Below are positions 1 through 12,963 of a DNA stretch of 64,000 bases, piece after piece. A model generated the notes under the pieces. It saw only the letters and a list, made by a program, of their open reading frames with translations. It did no database searches and was not told the origin of the DNA. Where the stretch lies: assembly GCA_038502055.1 (NCBI GenBank), contig JAXRKN010000044.1, forward strand, positions 1,956,001 to 2,020,000, in the 5' to 3' direction. Within the stretch, counting starts at the first letter, position 1; every line of letters begins with the position of its first letter. A program made the position numbers and the translations under genes. Origin of the DNA: Tanytarsus gracilentus. Lineage: Eukaryota > Arthropoda > Insecta > Diptera > Chironomidae.

Positions 1-3000
1 AAAAAAGCTTACATTTTTTTTATCAAGCACCAAAGAAGAGAAATAAAAAAACATTTTTAATGTGTTTCTTATCACTGATGCAAAAAACATCAGCAATCGT
101 GAATGTTAGAAAAACGTAAAAAAGTTTTAACGCAAATGCGGAAAAAGGAGTGAAAAGCTTAATTTTTATGACTTCCATTCGAGAATGTCCCTTCTGTTCA
201 TTTTGGATACAATGTGGAAATGTAATAATCGTAAAATTCAACTCACTGACTACGCAATCAACATTAAAAGGTTTCTTTCGCGTGGAGATTGAATTTTTAG
301 GGAGATCAAGGGTTGAGGAGTGAAACGTGGTGGAAAATGAAACATTTTATAAAATTCGAAATTTAATAATTTTACCACCAAAAACTAATTTAAGCTTTGA
401 ATGAATCAAAATTGACAATGAAACATTTTAATTTCAATTATTTTTTAAAATTAATTATTTTTACCAGCAAAAACTAATTTAAGCTTTAAATGGAACAAAA
501 TTGAAAGTAAAACATCCAAAACCTCAACAAATTCCTGACTCTCCACATAATTTCCTTTATCTCGTCCATCATTCCATTCCTCGAAATGATAAATGAGCGA
601 AAACTCATCGCATTAAATTTCTTCCTCGTCATTTCATCCTCAACAATTTTTTCCACTACCTCTTTAATCAATTGGAAAAGTTCGCGACATCATCAGTCAC
701 TCTCGACTGCATCACGTGCTTTCGATCTCTTCTTCCTAGTCGCCGTGCTAAATAAAAAGATTAATGTTACTCAATTCTTGATTTATTAATTGACGATTGC
801 GAGTTACTTAATTAATTGAGTAATGGCAAGACGCGAGTCGATGGATTCGAGCGTGTTTTCGAGGTATTTTTCTGTGTCGAGGAGATTAAGTGATTTTTGG
901 AGGTTGTGAGAATGAAAAAGTTAATTATTGAAGTTTTATAAATTATCAATAAAATCTTTTTGATAATTTCCTGCAAGATTCTTAAAAGAAACTCTTTAAA
1001 CTTTAAATTTATAATCCCAAAAATCCATTCGATCTGCAACTCATGCATGTAATTTGATATTCTATCACACTTCAGCATTTCTTCGCGTCGATAATCTTTA
1101 AGAGCGTCCAAAAATTTCAAGCGACAATAATTGAAAGACCATAAAAAAATCTTTTGACATTTTCTCATGACAGTAAATTTTTTTCTTCAATTATAAGCGG
1201 AATAAATGCGACTTCTTTTTCACTCGAATTCGTAATTTCATTAACGAGAGAAGAAGTCGGAGAGAATGTATGTCAAATGAAAATAAATCTCTCTTAACGC
1301 AAATAATTCAATCACTTTAGAAATCGCTTAATTGTTGTGGACGCCAACTTTATTGGCGATGTGAAATTGTGTTCTATTAGATTGCAAATTTTCTAGGTTT
1401 AATGTCTCTATTTAATCTGTAATGTGAATAAATTGTTTTGTGAGAATTATGTCATAATAATTGTTTAAACTTGGAATTTTATAAATTTAAATTTTATGTG
1501 AAAATAGTTTTTAGATGTTTTCATAATTGTGCCACTAGGGACGAAATTCCCTCACTCGAAACACATCAAGCAGCATGCGACAAACTATTCAGCACTCAAA
1601 AATGTGTCAAAATATTTCACCAAAAATATTTATGGGAGGAGCAAAATCAGCATGCAGTTCTTCGATGGTAATCACAATAATGGAATTTTTTCAATTTTTA
1701 AGAAGATTAAATTTCAGTAAATTGAGAGCCTCGATGACAGTTGGCGATTAGTTGCGAGGAATATTTTTGTAGCATACTTAAAAGCCATTGTGACGGACAA
1801 AATGTACAATTATGACAATGTGGTGAATGGAAAGATTAAAGAGGAAAAAAATATTCTCGGAAGTTGCGGATTTTGAGAATAATAAATGAGATTTTTATGG
1901 TGAATTATTGGTTTTAAAATAATCAAGGGGTGGACACTTGGGTCTTGATTTTTTTTAAAATTTTGACTGTTTCGATTTAATTTTCAAGCATTTTTAAAAA
2001 TTTGCCAGATGAAAATTTAAACACATCAAAAAATTTAAATACAACAAATTTTAAAAATTTAAACATCATAGTTTCCATCCCTTGACTAAAACCCACAATC
2101 CCCTTGAAACGAAAGTGAATTTTTGACATAATTTCTCCATCCTATTTCCAATAACTCATTCATATTTGCTCAAGCATCCAACTGCGATCAATAATTAGTC
2201 AAATTTATGTTAATTTACAACCGCATGCAAAAAAAATTGACCATTCGCAACTTCATAAACATTTATCGCGACCCTATGGCGCTTTGCTATAATGAAAAAT
2301 CACTTTTACACTTAACCGCCGACGATTTTTTTTCTCAGCGAATAAAATGAGGAAAGCGGTCAGCGTGCGGCATTAATGATCGCTAGAAAAACATCCGAAA
2401 GAACACCCATCAATTTTGTCTTATGAAATTAGATAGTTAAGGGGCGGGGATGATGGATGATGTGAGAGATTAAGTGCGAAGGATCATTTTAAATGCTTTG
2501 ACATAAAAAATCTTTTTTTCTGAAGATTTTGTGAAATTTTAATAAATTGAATTCAATGAGTTTCCATCCCTTTTTCCCAAAACGATGCCAAGAGTGATTA
2601 TTCCGACTCTTTTTCCAATCGGACTTCCCGCAGTGAATTTTGTGCATTTTGTGAATTAGCTCACGGGTGAAAACGATTATCATCCTTTTTTTCGTTTCAT
2701 TCAATGCACGCTCATAAATTGCTTCTCATGAAATCACTTCCAGACATCTCCTCATCCAAAACAGCTAATGTGTGAGCATAAATAGATTTTCATCGTGCGA
2801 TTACTTTTTTCCCTCGTCAAATTCACCTTCCTACATCCATTGCTCATTCCTTTAATGTACCATCGCTCAGTGTCGATTATGGATAAGCGAGTGAATCATG
2901 AAAGATATTGAAGAGAAGGATGAGAGTGAAAAATTGAGGAAAAATTGCTTCCTGAATCCACTATCAATAATTTGATGTACGAAAGACGGAGGTGTGATGG

Positions 3001-6000
3001 GAATTTAGATGGCGAGAATGATTGAAGAATTTTTTTGAAGGATTTTGACGATATCAAAAAATACTGAGAGTTAAAAATTTTACAATTAATTTAATCTTCG
3101 GATTAAAAAATACAAAATACTTTGATCATAGGATTAAAAAATTCACAATTATTTAAATCGTAAGATTAAAAAAGTTCACAAATATTTTAATGCCAAAAAA
3201 CTCACGCAAAAGTCAATAAACTACTCAAAATTTCAAAATCGATCAATAGCCAAAAATATTTTTTCAATTTCTTAAATTAGTTCTCTCAAATTTTTAATGA
3301 TTCATTCGCAGTCAGGTGCGTGCAGAGAAGGCAAACTAAAAATAAAATGCTCTCAGTCAACGCACCGAGATAAAAGTGCTGAAAAGTTTTTTCTTCTTCT
3401 TGTGGCAATGTGTTGATTAATTTATGACCTCACGGGAGTTACATTAAGTCTTAAGAGGCATTTTATGAAGAGAAACATTGATAGAATATGAGTCAATCAA
3501 CTTTGTTTACATAGATTGTGCATATGGAGAGACGGCACGCATAAGTGTTCAATTTCCTGGTGAATAGATTAAATAAATATTTTCACCCAAGGGATGGATG
3601 ATTTTTAAAAATTTCAATTTATTCCTGTTTCTTTATTTGATTTATTGCAATGAAATTAAAATTTCTCTTCCAACATAAAAAATAATTTACCTCCCGGTTC
3701 ATTTTCTGCATTCCTTCACACATCTGAAGAATGCTAATGACACAAAAACGTGTCCTTACATTGACTTTCATTTTTATTTGCTTTCGATTTTAAAACTCGC
3801 TCGCATGCAACCACGGCACGGCATATCAACAACATTAATGGGATTAAGCGACTTTTAAAATTGCTTATACTTTTTTTAAACTCTATTTCCACTCGTTAAA
3901 TTGATTTATTCTATGTCTGCTTTTTTCCGCACATATATTCGTAAATCTAAACCTGACTAACCAGTCGGAGCAATAAGAGGTCGCATACTGTGTATATTTT
4001 AGCACTTTTATGTGTTTTTAATGTCATGCAATTCAATTGCACCTTAATGCGTTAATTCTCAATCAGATGCGCCTCTCCTTTTCATCACAACCTGCTGATG
4101 AGGTACGAAGATTAATTGCTTTTTTCCTCACTTGAGTTTGAGCTTTTTATTTTCGGGATTTTATTGCTTCGTAAAATAAATTTTGATTAAATTCCGCATC
4201 AGGTGTAATAAAGAAGAAATTTGCGAGGTTTTAATAAGTGAAAAAATATATTTAGAGAAACCTGAAGTGGAAATTATTGTTGAAACTTTTATGACTCAGT
4301 CATAATGACGGAGAATTTGATTTAGTGGAATAAAAATTTTATTTAGATAATTTTTGATGTGAGGAAGAAATTAAAAGTGTAACTCAGGGGTTGGGACACT
4401 TTTGTATTTACCATCCTTGATTAAAATGATGTCACACGTCTTGAAAAACTTACCTATAAAGAGAAAAAGAGGAAAAATAAATTAAATAATTTTTTATTTA
4501 ACTAGAAAATCTCCCAACACCAAGGAATCAACTTTTAAATTTTTAATATCTTTTTTATGAAATCTCATTAAATTAAATTTTCCTCCTCAAAAAAGCTCAT
4601 AAAAATTATTTCAAAAACTCATCCGAGGATGAAAATTTCCTTAATGTGTTTGCCATACACAAAAGCTCGAGAGCGCATTGTTATATCCGTTATTGTCGTG
4701 ATAAAAAGTTAAATTTTGTACAACGACGATGCAAAAATTGAAATTTATATTTTTTATTTTCCAGCAACGAGAAATTCCTGTTAAACATATCAAAGTGCCA
4801 TCTTCACAAATATTGAAAACATTTTTTTTTTGTTTTCTGATCCGAATTAATCATCTTAATGCTTCCATTGTTTCGTTACTGATCCATTCGTTTGGTTGTC
4901 TGATAAATTCAATTTTTTTTTGGGTTTTATACTTTTTGCTGAAACCATCAGAATTATTATAATTATTGTTATGGGATATTAAAACGATCGATAGGGCTTA
5001 ATGGATGTTGAAAAGGCTTTTGCAAGAGTCAGCGGAAATCTATAAGCCTTCAAAATGAAAGGTTATGAAGGTTCGTTTAAAATTGTCAATAATCAAATGA
5101 GGTTTTGCGAGTGTTTCAACAGCTGAATTGTCGATTTAAAAAATTAAATTTGTGCTTTTAGATAAATTGTAAAAATTATTAAAAATATTTTCTAAAACTT
5201 TTTTTTCAATAAAAACAATTTTAGATCACTAACCTCGCACCTGTGATCTTAACTTCAACCTTAAAAATTTCATTTCAATTTTGAAAACTCACATTTCAAA
5301 TCCATTTGCAATTTTTTATACAAAGTGATCGGAAAGCTTGTAAAATGTGCAATGAATATCAACAAGTTCTCTCATTCAGACTTATCTACATACTAATTTG
5401 CGTTTTAAATGCATTATCTCTAAGCGAGTTGCATTTTTTCTCTTACTTAGTCTCGCATTAGCTTTTTATGCGGATATGGGTCAAGTGGTTATTATTGAAA
5501 CATCAAGACTCTTTTAAATAATTTTTGGCGTGCGTTAGAAAAAGATAAATTAGTGCAATTGAGACGAATTTTTAATCCTCTTAAGCGTCAAATTGATATG
5601 AAAACCTTGAGTGAGCTTAATTATCGACATAAATCCAATTTGAATGGACGATGTCGCCTTATCTTAAAATTATGTCCATAATGGTCATTAATCATCGTCA
5701 TTATTTTCCTTAGCAGAACATTATTGGCACATTAATAGAGCAATTAATACCACATTTGACATGTTTGAGATTTTTTTCGCGCCGTCTCTTGAGATTTTAT
5801 AAAAATTTATGCGACAATTTTTTCAGTAAATTATCGCGCGAATGTTTTGAGATGAGTTTAATAATCGTTTGGCTGATCGTAAACGACAAGACGCGAAATA
5901 ATTTAATTATTTTATTTAGAAATGAGTTAAGAAGATTTCAAAACATTTTTTTAAAAAATTAAAAATTGCCAAATTAAATTTATTTTACTCTTTATTCGCC

Positions 6001-9000
6001 CGACATAAGATCAACATCGTAGAGAGAGTAAAATCACATATGTGCGTCTATTTACAAAACCATCATCTTTTATTATCTTTTTCAAAAAAACGCCGCGATG
6101 ATGTCAAAATATTTTCAGACCTAAAATTTTCTCAGAACATTAAAAATTTTCGAGAATTGAAAATTATTCAGCTTTCGGTCATTTCGAGCGAATTTCATTG
6201 ATTTTATAAATGCACATCGCATCATCAGGCAGGCATGTGTTATTAAACCCGACTTTCTTCTTATTCTGGACATTTTATACGCTTGTCAAATCACCCAACC
6301 AGATTGTGAATGAGTTAATTTAATTGAAGACGTGCGTGCATGTGTGCGCCTAATGAAAGAAGTCATAATTTTTAAAATAAAGTTGCGCAGCAAGTTGCAT
6401 TTTTAATGGCTGCAGCTATAAATAGGCGGATTATAATTACGCGCGACGGGAATATGAGAATGGAGAGATCGTTAGAAAATGTGATCATGAGGGTAATTGA
6501 AGAACTTAATTATTTTCTGCATAGATATTGAAATTAAAAAGTTTCAAGGTGATGTCGTGGGAAAATTTTAATTTCGGATTAAAAATTAAACTCGATTAAT
6601 TTTTTTTAATTTCTAACTTTTTCTCCTCAACACTCCTCGAAAAAATTTGCAATAAAACTTTTCTCACTTTTAAATTGAAATTCTTACTTAGTTCAATTGA
6701 AATTACCCTATACGTGATGGCATTTAATTGACAACGGCGCGGAATTCTGCTTATTTAGCAACATTGTGTCATTTTATTTAAATCCATAAAAGAGTCGACT
6801 GTAAAAAAAGACTTCCATAAAATTTTAATCCAATTCTTGTGGCTTTTGTGGTTTATCCTTCATTTAAATTCGACCTCATGAGAGTGAAAAATTGTTCGAT
6901 CGTTTCCGTGAAATTGTTTGTGGTTCGTAAAATTATTTCATGATCCATTTGCAAAATATTTGTGACAATTTTAGTTTTTAATATCCTTCAACTCACTCTT
7001 TTTTATTGTCAAACATTTTTACAGCCTCAGACTCCATAAAACAATCAAAATAGTAACATCATAAACTTCAAAAGATTATCGTGTGGTAGAGCCAAGAATT
7101 TTGAGAATTTTGAATTTTTGAATTTTGAATTATTTTTATTTTTAATTTTAAATTTTTTTAATAAAAAAAATTTTAAAAAAAAAAATATAAAATAAAAAAT
7201 TTTTAAAAGGTTTAAAAAAAAAAAAAGATATATCATAAAAAAGATCGCATCGTAAAAAATAGAGAGTAATGTGCAAAAAATATTTTGAGATTTTTTAGAT
7301 CGTGATAAGATAAACTTTGTGTCATATTGTCATGCATTAAAAAATTACGAGCTTTGAAAATTTATTTGATTTTAAATGAAATGTCGTTAAATTTTTATGC
7401 TTTGATAAAAAAATTAATTTTTTGATTAATAAAAATAAAAAATTAGGTAATTTCGGTGTTTATGAAATTTAGATTAATTTTTTGATCGTTAAAATTTTAT
7501 TTAAAAATTTATCAAAATTTTGAGGATAAATTTGACACATCAAAAAAGTTATAAATTATCTGAAAATTTTAAATCTCATGTTGACACTCAACTCGCTGTC
7601 ATCAGCACCTAAAGAGTTTGTGTATCGCTTTCATCGTGAAATATTTGCACAAATTTTCCTTCACACTGTGAAGTTCACAGTAAATATCGTGATCATGCAA
7701 AATCAGAGCAAAAAATGTCAGCAGATTTTTGTACGAAATCTCATGAGTCATCCGAGAGATGAAATTAAAGATCTTGATGAGACAAAAAATCAGTTTTCAG
7801 CTTCACGAGGGAATTTCATTCATCGCAATGCACTTTGGGATACAAATTGAGAACATTCGGTTGTGCACGACATTCGAGAATTAAGAAATTTAAAAAGGAA
7901 AAATTCTCTGGAAAACGTAAACAAAAAGCAAACATTCATGATTAATGGAATTCTTCTCATGGTCACAGGAGCAATAAATTATAAATAATTTCGAGAGGCT
8001 TTCGTGGGGTATTTTTGAGTTGGAGGCCACTGCATGTCATTTTGTCTGGAGATTTTCAAAATAATTATTACAAAAAATTAAAAATAATTTTTGATTTAAA
8101 AATCATAACTGGATTAATTTTTAGCAATTATTTAAATCCTAAAATTTTTAAATTTTTTGAATTTTTCTTTCATCAAAATTAATCAAATTTTAATCCGCAC
8201 CAGATTGGCATTTTAACACTTTTTTGATGAGTTTGTAAGCTCATTAGCATAACTTAATTAATACCACAAAGAAAAAGATAAAATTCCTCATTTTTATACG
8301 AATTTGTTTTCTTTATCTCTCTTCTTTCCCTTTTTGAGTCACACGAGGCGCACTTTTTGAATGAGAGCATCGCTGCGGTTTATTTATAGTCGCGATGATT
8401 AGAAGAAATGAAAAGAAAATGTTTCATATTTTTATCTTCTTTATTTCGTTCTTAAAGAACTTGAAAAATTCATCATTGTGGTCTGGTGATGTTCACTCAT
8501 GCGGCTCATAAATGAAAATAAATAAACGATGATGATATCCGAGAATTTTTTATTTTTGGTCAATTTTAGAACTTTTGAAGTTTTTTGTGAATTTTGGGAG
8601 TTATAAAAAAATATTTTATAAAATCAAGTAGAAGAAACTAAGAAATTAATTTTTGAATGTTAAAGATTTTATATCCTTAACAAATTTTTGAAATTAAAAA
8701 AATGCTCAACGCTTGCAGAACCTTTAAATTCTCTCGATCCTTGACCTCTCTCGCCGTCACCACATGACAACGCTAATAAATGAAGAAAATCTCTTTAAAA
8801 AAATCACAACAAATGTGAATTATGTCTCTCGCTATGTAAACCCGAAGGACAATGCAAACGTTAAGAACATTCTGATGTTCAAACAAACAATAATGAGTGT
8901 TGATGAATCGTAGAAAGAAGCGACATGTAAATAAAAAGCGAGTAGAGAATGAAATCCTTCATTGTTGAGACTCGAATTGTCTTTTTTTATCATCTCTCTG

Positions 9001-9718
9001 AGAAAATTTGCATGCAGCGAGAGAGTGAAGTCGATTCACATAAAATGAGAAAGACATGACGAATGATGATGACGAAAGGAAAGATTTTCTTGACATCTTT
9101 CCAATTTTTCAATTAAGAGCGTTTCAAGAGAATTTTAAAGAGCACAAAATGATGCGTGAATTACGCCACTTTTTCATTAATTTATAGGCGTGAATTTTTT
9201 GTGTCTACGCCTAAAGGTGAAATATTATGAATTAAAGTTTTTAAAAAAATCTCATAAGTTTCGCCAAAATCTTAATAATTTTCAAAACACCTCTCAGCTA
9301 TCAAAAAACCCATCAAAAATTATTTTTTTTGCAAACGTTTCCGCTTTTCATTTTATATTTTCAATTTAAGCGAGAATTAAAACAAAAAATTCATCTTACA
9401 CACGCTTAGAATGCTCGCAGCGATTTGCGGTAGACGATCGTAAGAGCAAGAAACATCAAAAGTCTCGGCAAAAACTATAAGCAGAAAAATAAAGCGCGAA
9501 AAACGACGTCATTATGCAATGTGAGGAGATTTGCATGCAAATTAGAGCGGTGAGAAATTTTAGCTTAGAAATTTCTTAATTTACTCTTTGAGTCGCTCAA
9601 GAGTAAACAAGCACATTAATTAGACAATCGGACGTGTCGACTTTTTTGCATTCTAATTAGGCTTGAAATGTTATCATCCAGCGATAACATTTAGATCTTT
9701 ATCGGCTCCTGATTGAAT
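1..9718. other. AT-rich non-coding region
   Basis: No credible exon chain was seen on either strand. Open frames are short and compositionally random. The stretch contains recurring purine/pyrimidine arm motifs (for example GGGGTGGACACTTGG at 1925 and GGGGTTGGGACACT at 4385) and several GCATGC sites. It could be intergenic or a giant intron. Confidence 0.6.
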
Positions 9719-9765
9719 ATTTTTAGTGTAACCCACGAAGTGGTGTAACACTTATATGCGCCTTT

Positions 9766-9818
9766 TCCGTCCGTCTGTCTGTCCGTCGGTCTGTCCGTCT
9801 GTCTGTCCGTCTGTTCCA
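9766..9818 (+). repeat. GTCTGTCC-type microsatellite
   Basis: Repeated CCGTCTGTCTGTCCGTC units next to the left end of the hairpin-ended element. A short trace (TTTCCGTCTGTCC) is present at the same place in the 34.3-kb relative. Confidence 0.8.
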
Positions 9819-9959
9819 TCGAGTTCGGCTCCTGAGATAGCTAGAGACTTCTAGTTTTCGCAAATGGTAGGTTATGAATTTAGTTCGGCATTTTAGGAAT
9901 TATGAGGGTCATGACCACAGGTCGTGCCATGGACAGCCCTAAATGCCATTTTTCATAAA

Positions 9960-10390
9960 ATTTCCTGTTATTGGCTCATGTATGTCGTTGAACTCGTATT
10001 TGCATCAGGAATCGAAAGGCATTATGATATTTGAGGAATGTCTATCATGGCCATCCAAGAGTGCCACCAATGTCCATCACGGCCGGCCAGTAGTGCACGT
10101 AATGTCATTTTTAAAGTATGGCTTCATGTCCTCGTTGAATGTAATTGCATCAGGAATTGATTAGCATTGATGATTTTTGAAGAATGACCGTCACGGCCGG
10201 CCAGGAGTGTCCAAGGAATGCCACTAATGTCCATTTTTTAAAAGTATGGCTTCATGTACCTCGTTGAACTCGTAATTGCATCAGGAATTGATTAGCATTG
10301 ATGATTTTGAAGAATGACCGTCACGGCCGGCCAGGAGTGTCCAAGGAATGCCTCTAATGTCCATTTTTTAGAAGTATGGCTTCATGTACC
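9960..10390 (+). repeat. About three 128-130 bp tandem units shared with the 34.9-kb element
   Basis: The phrase TATGGCTTCATG recurs at 10117, 10245 and 10375, with a diverged earlier copy near 9969. Each unit holds GAACTCGTAATTGCATCAGG and GGCCGGCCAGGAGTG. The reverse complement of these units matches the 120-bp array at 34891-35255. Confidence 0.85.
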
Positions 10391-10414
10391 TCATTGAACT
10401 CGTAATTGAAAACG

Positions 10415-10805
10415 GAACGCAATGGAAAATGGAACACAATGGAAAATGGAACACAATGGAAAATGGAACGCAATGGAAAATGGAACACAATGGAAAATGG
10501 AACACAATGGAAAATGGAACACAATGGAAAATGAAACACAATGGAAAATGGAACACAATGGAAAATGGAACACAATGGAAAATGGAACACAATGGAAAAT
10601 GAAACACAATGGAAAATGAAACACAATGGAAAATGAAACACAATGGAAAATGAAACACAATGGAAAATGGAACACAGTGGAAAATGAAACACAATGGAAA
10701 ATGAAACACAATGGAAAATGAAACACAATGGAAAATGGAACACAATGGAAAATGGAACACAGTGGAAAATGAAACACAATGGAAAATAAAACACAATGGA
10801 AATTG
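10415..10805 (+). repeat. 18-bp minisatellite, roughly 21 units
   Basis: Unit AATGGAAAATGGAACACA with A/G variants. Open frames through it on both strands, such as repeated MENGTQWK, are a by-product of a period divisible by three. Confidence 0.95.
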
Positions 10806-10829
10806 AAACACAGTCGAAACACAGTGGGA

Positions 10830-10985
10830 AGCCATATTGGGAAGCCATTTTGGGAAACAATTTTGGGAAGCCATTTTGCGAAGCCATTTTTGAGAAGCCA
10901 TTTTTGGGAAGCCATTTTGGGAAGCCATTTTGGGAAGCCATTTTGGGAAGCCATTTTGGGAAGCCAAAAGGGGAGGCCAGAAGGG
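10830..10985 (+). repeat. 13-14 bp minisatellite, about 11 units
   Basis: Unit GGGAAGCCATTTT with one-base length variants. It abuts the 18-bp array and ends in G-rich degenerate copies before the right end of the element. Confidence 0.9.
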
Positions 10986-11059
10986 GAAGCCAATACTGAT
11001 CTGTTACAAGTGGGTTACACGGCAACACCCACGTGTGGGTTTTGAAACATTTTTTAATA

Positions 11060-12868
11060 TTCGAATGATATTTGAATAATAAATGAAAAATTTTAAAAGA
11101 ATTGATTTGGAACTTTTGATATAAAAATATAAAAGAGAATAAATTTTGTATTTATAACTAATTAGTATAATTGTAATTATAATAAACTTAATATTTTATT
11201 TAGTTAGTTTTACATTCGTGTACATAGATTTATTTATTTGTACATAAATGTATTTAAATACTTTAATTTATTTCTTAAATAGTTAACAAATTTATTTAAT
11301 AGTTTCTCTAAACCTTTTTTATCTAAAATTTACGATCATTTTATTAGAATTTATGGAGGCATAGCAAGGACATTTAGGTCATTATTAATTACCCAATTAA
11401 GAAGGGAAATATTCTATTTTTTGTATCACTCATAAATCACGCGTTGGTTCAAATCCATCAATCCTACAAACGTAAAATCATTGTTACATAACATAAAACT
11501 TTTTAAATTTCTTATGTAAATCTTTCTGATCTTAATCTCAACCTCGCCTCACTCAAGTGTGACACAATGATAATATTTTCAATAATAATTTACATTTTAC
11601 TTTCAGAATACTTTTTTGTGTTTTCACGCGGCGATGAAGAAGGAAAAATATAAAATCTGGCATTATTGTAAATATTTTAAAAGCGTCGATGTTTATTTAA
11701 TTTACATATCACATTGAGAGAGAAAAAACAAATCTAGTTTTATAAATCGAGTCATCCTTAGCTGGATGATTTTGTTAAAGGCAAATTAGCTGATTTTTCT
11801 CGCATGCGAGAACCGCAAAGTGATAAATAATGATATTTCTTATTAATAATCGCAATAATTATAAAGATTAAAGTATGCAACTATTAATACTAGCAAAATT
11901 ATGAATGGAATTTTCACGATGCTAATGCGATTCAACTCAGGTGAGCAAAGTCCTCTTAATTGGGCGGAGACAAAAAGCTTTAAATTTATTTGCTTAAAAT
12001 TATTTTATTAATTTGTCTTTATTGATTTATGAGCTATTTTTCAATTAAAGAAAATATGAAGTTTTAAAACATTGTGATACAATATAATCGGTTAACCCAC
12101 GTTGAATTTTAATCAAGTTTTAATAAAAACTCATGCGTGAAAAATTAATTTTATTAATTAGAATTTAAACACTTTAATAGGTTATTAATTATAATTTTTC
12201 TCAATGTCATCTTGTAATTAATTTTTCTATAAAATGCTGTTCCTTATCAAATTCCATAAATTTAACTGTCATTTTAAAAAATTAAATTTTAAGCTACTGT
12301 TAATCACAAAACTAGATACTTGAAATTGAGATAAATAATTAAGGAAAAGGAGTAAAACTTCCTGTATACAGAGAAATTTTTAAAATTGGCAAGATTTTTA
12401 TTTTTTTTACTTTACAAATTAATTTTCCCAACCTCATGATTTTTACCACAGACAATTTAAATTATAAAACAAACATTTTGCCACGTGTATGTAAGAATGA
12501 CGCAACAAAATCCCGCAAAAAATTTCTCTCGATCCATTTGATACAAATTTTATTTTAACACAAATCGCTAAAATGTTTGAAATTGTTTTGCAGAATTTCT
12601 ATAGAAAATAAAACTGATTTGAAATTCAAAACATTTTGATTGACACTGATTGAATGCAATCAGCAAAAAGAAATTAGTGAACATTTAATAAAAGTGTTTT
12701 TTCCCGTTTTCACGCTCATTTTATTGATAAATCAAATTATTGTGAAAATTATAAAAAATATTCAAATTTTTCAAACATTAATTTCTTGGAAAAAGGAGGA
12801 AAAAAAAAAGAAAAAAAAAGGGAAAAATTGGGGGGGGAAAAGAAAAAAAAACAAAAAATTTTTTAAAA

Positions 12869-12963
<95 letters not shown>

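Larger units (their letters stand above)
9719..11059 (+). mobile_element. Hairpin-ended element expanded by several tandem repeats
   Basis: The left end has TTTTTAGTGTAACCCACGAA with a small CCAC-GTGG hairpin. The right end has GGTTACACGGCAACACCCAC, then GTGTGGG and GAAACATTTTTTAAT, another hairpin. Both ends recur in the shorter element at 34349-34617, which defines the family. Internally, in order: a GTCTGTCC-type microsatellite (9766-9818), three ~128-130 bp units (about 9960-10390), an 18-bp minisatellite (about 10415-10805) and a 13-14 bp minisatellite (about 10830-10985). No transposase is visible. The outer termini form a weak inverted repeat (AACCCAC...GTGGGTT). The superfamily is unknown. 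Confidence 0.65.

Noticed and set aside
10354..11028. Long overlapping open frames of up to 224 codons on both strands
   Set aside because: They run through 18-bp and 13-14 bp minisatellites; the periodic peptides (MENGTQWK, FHFPLCSI) are repeat by-products.
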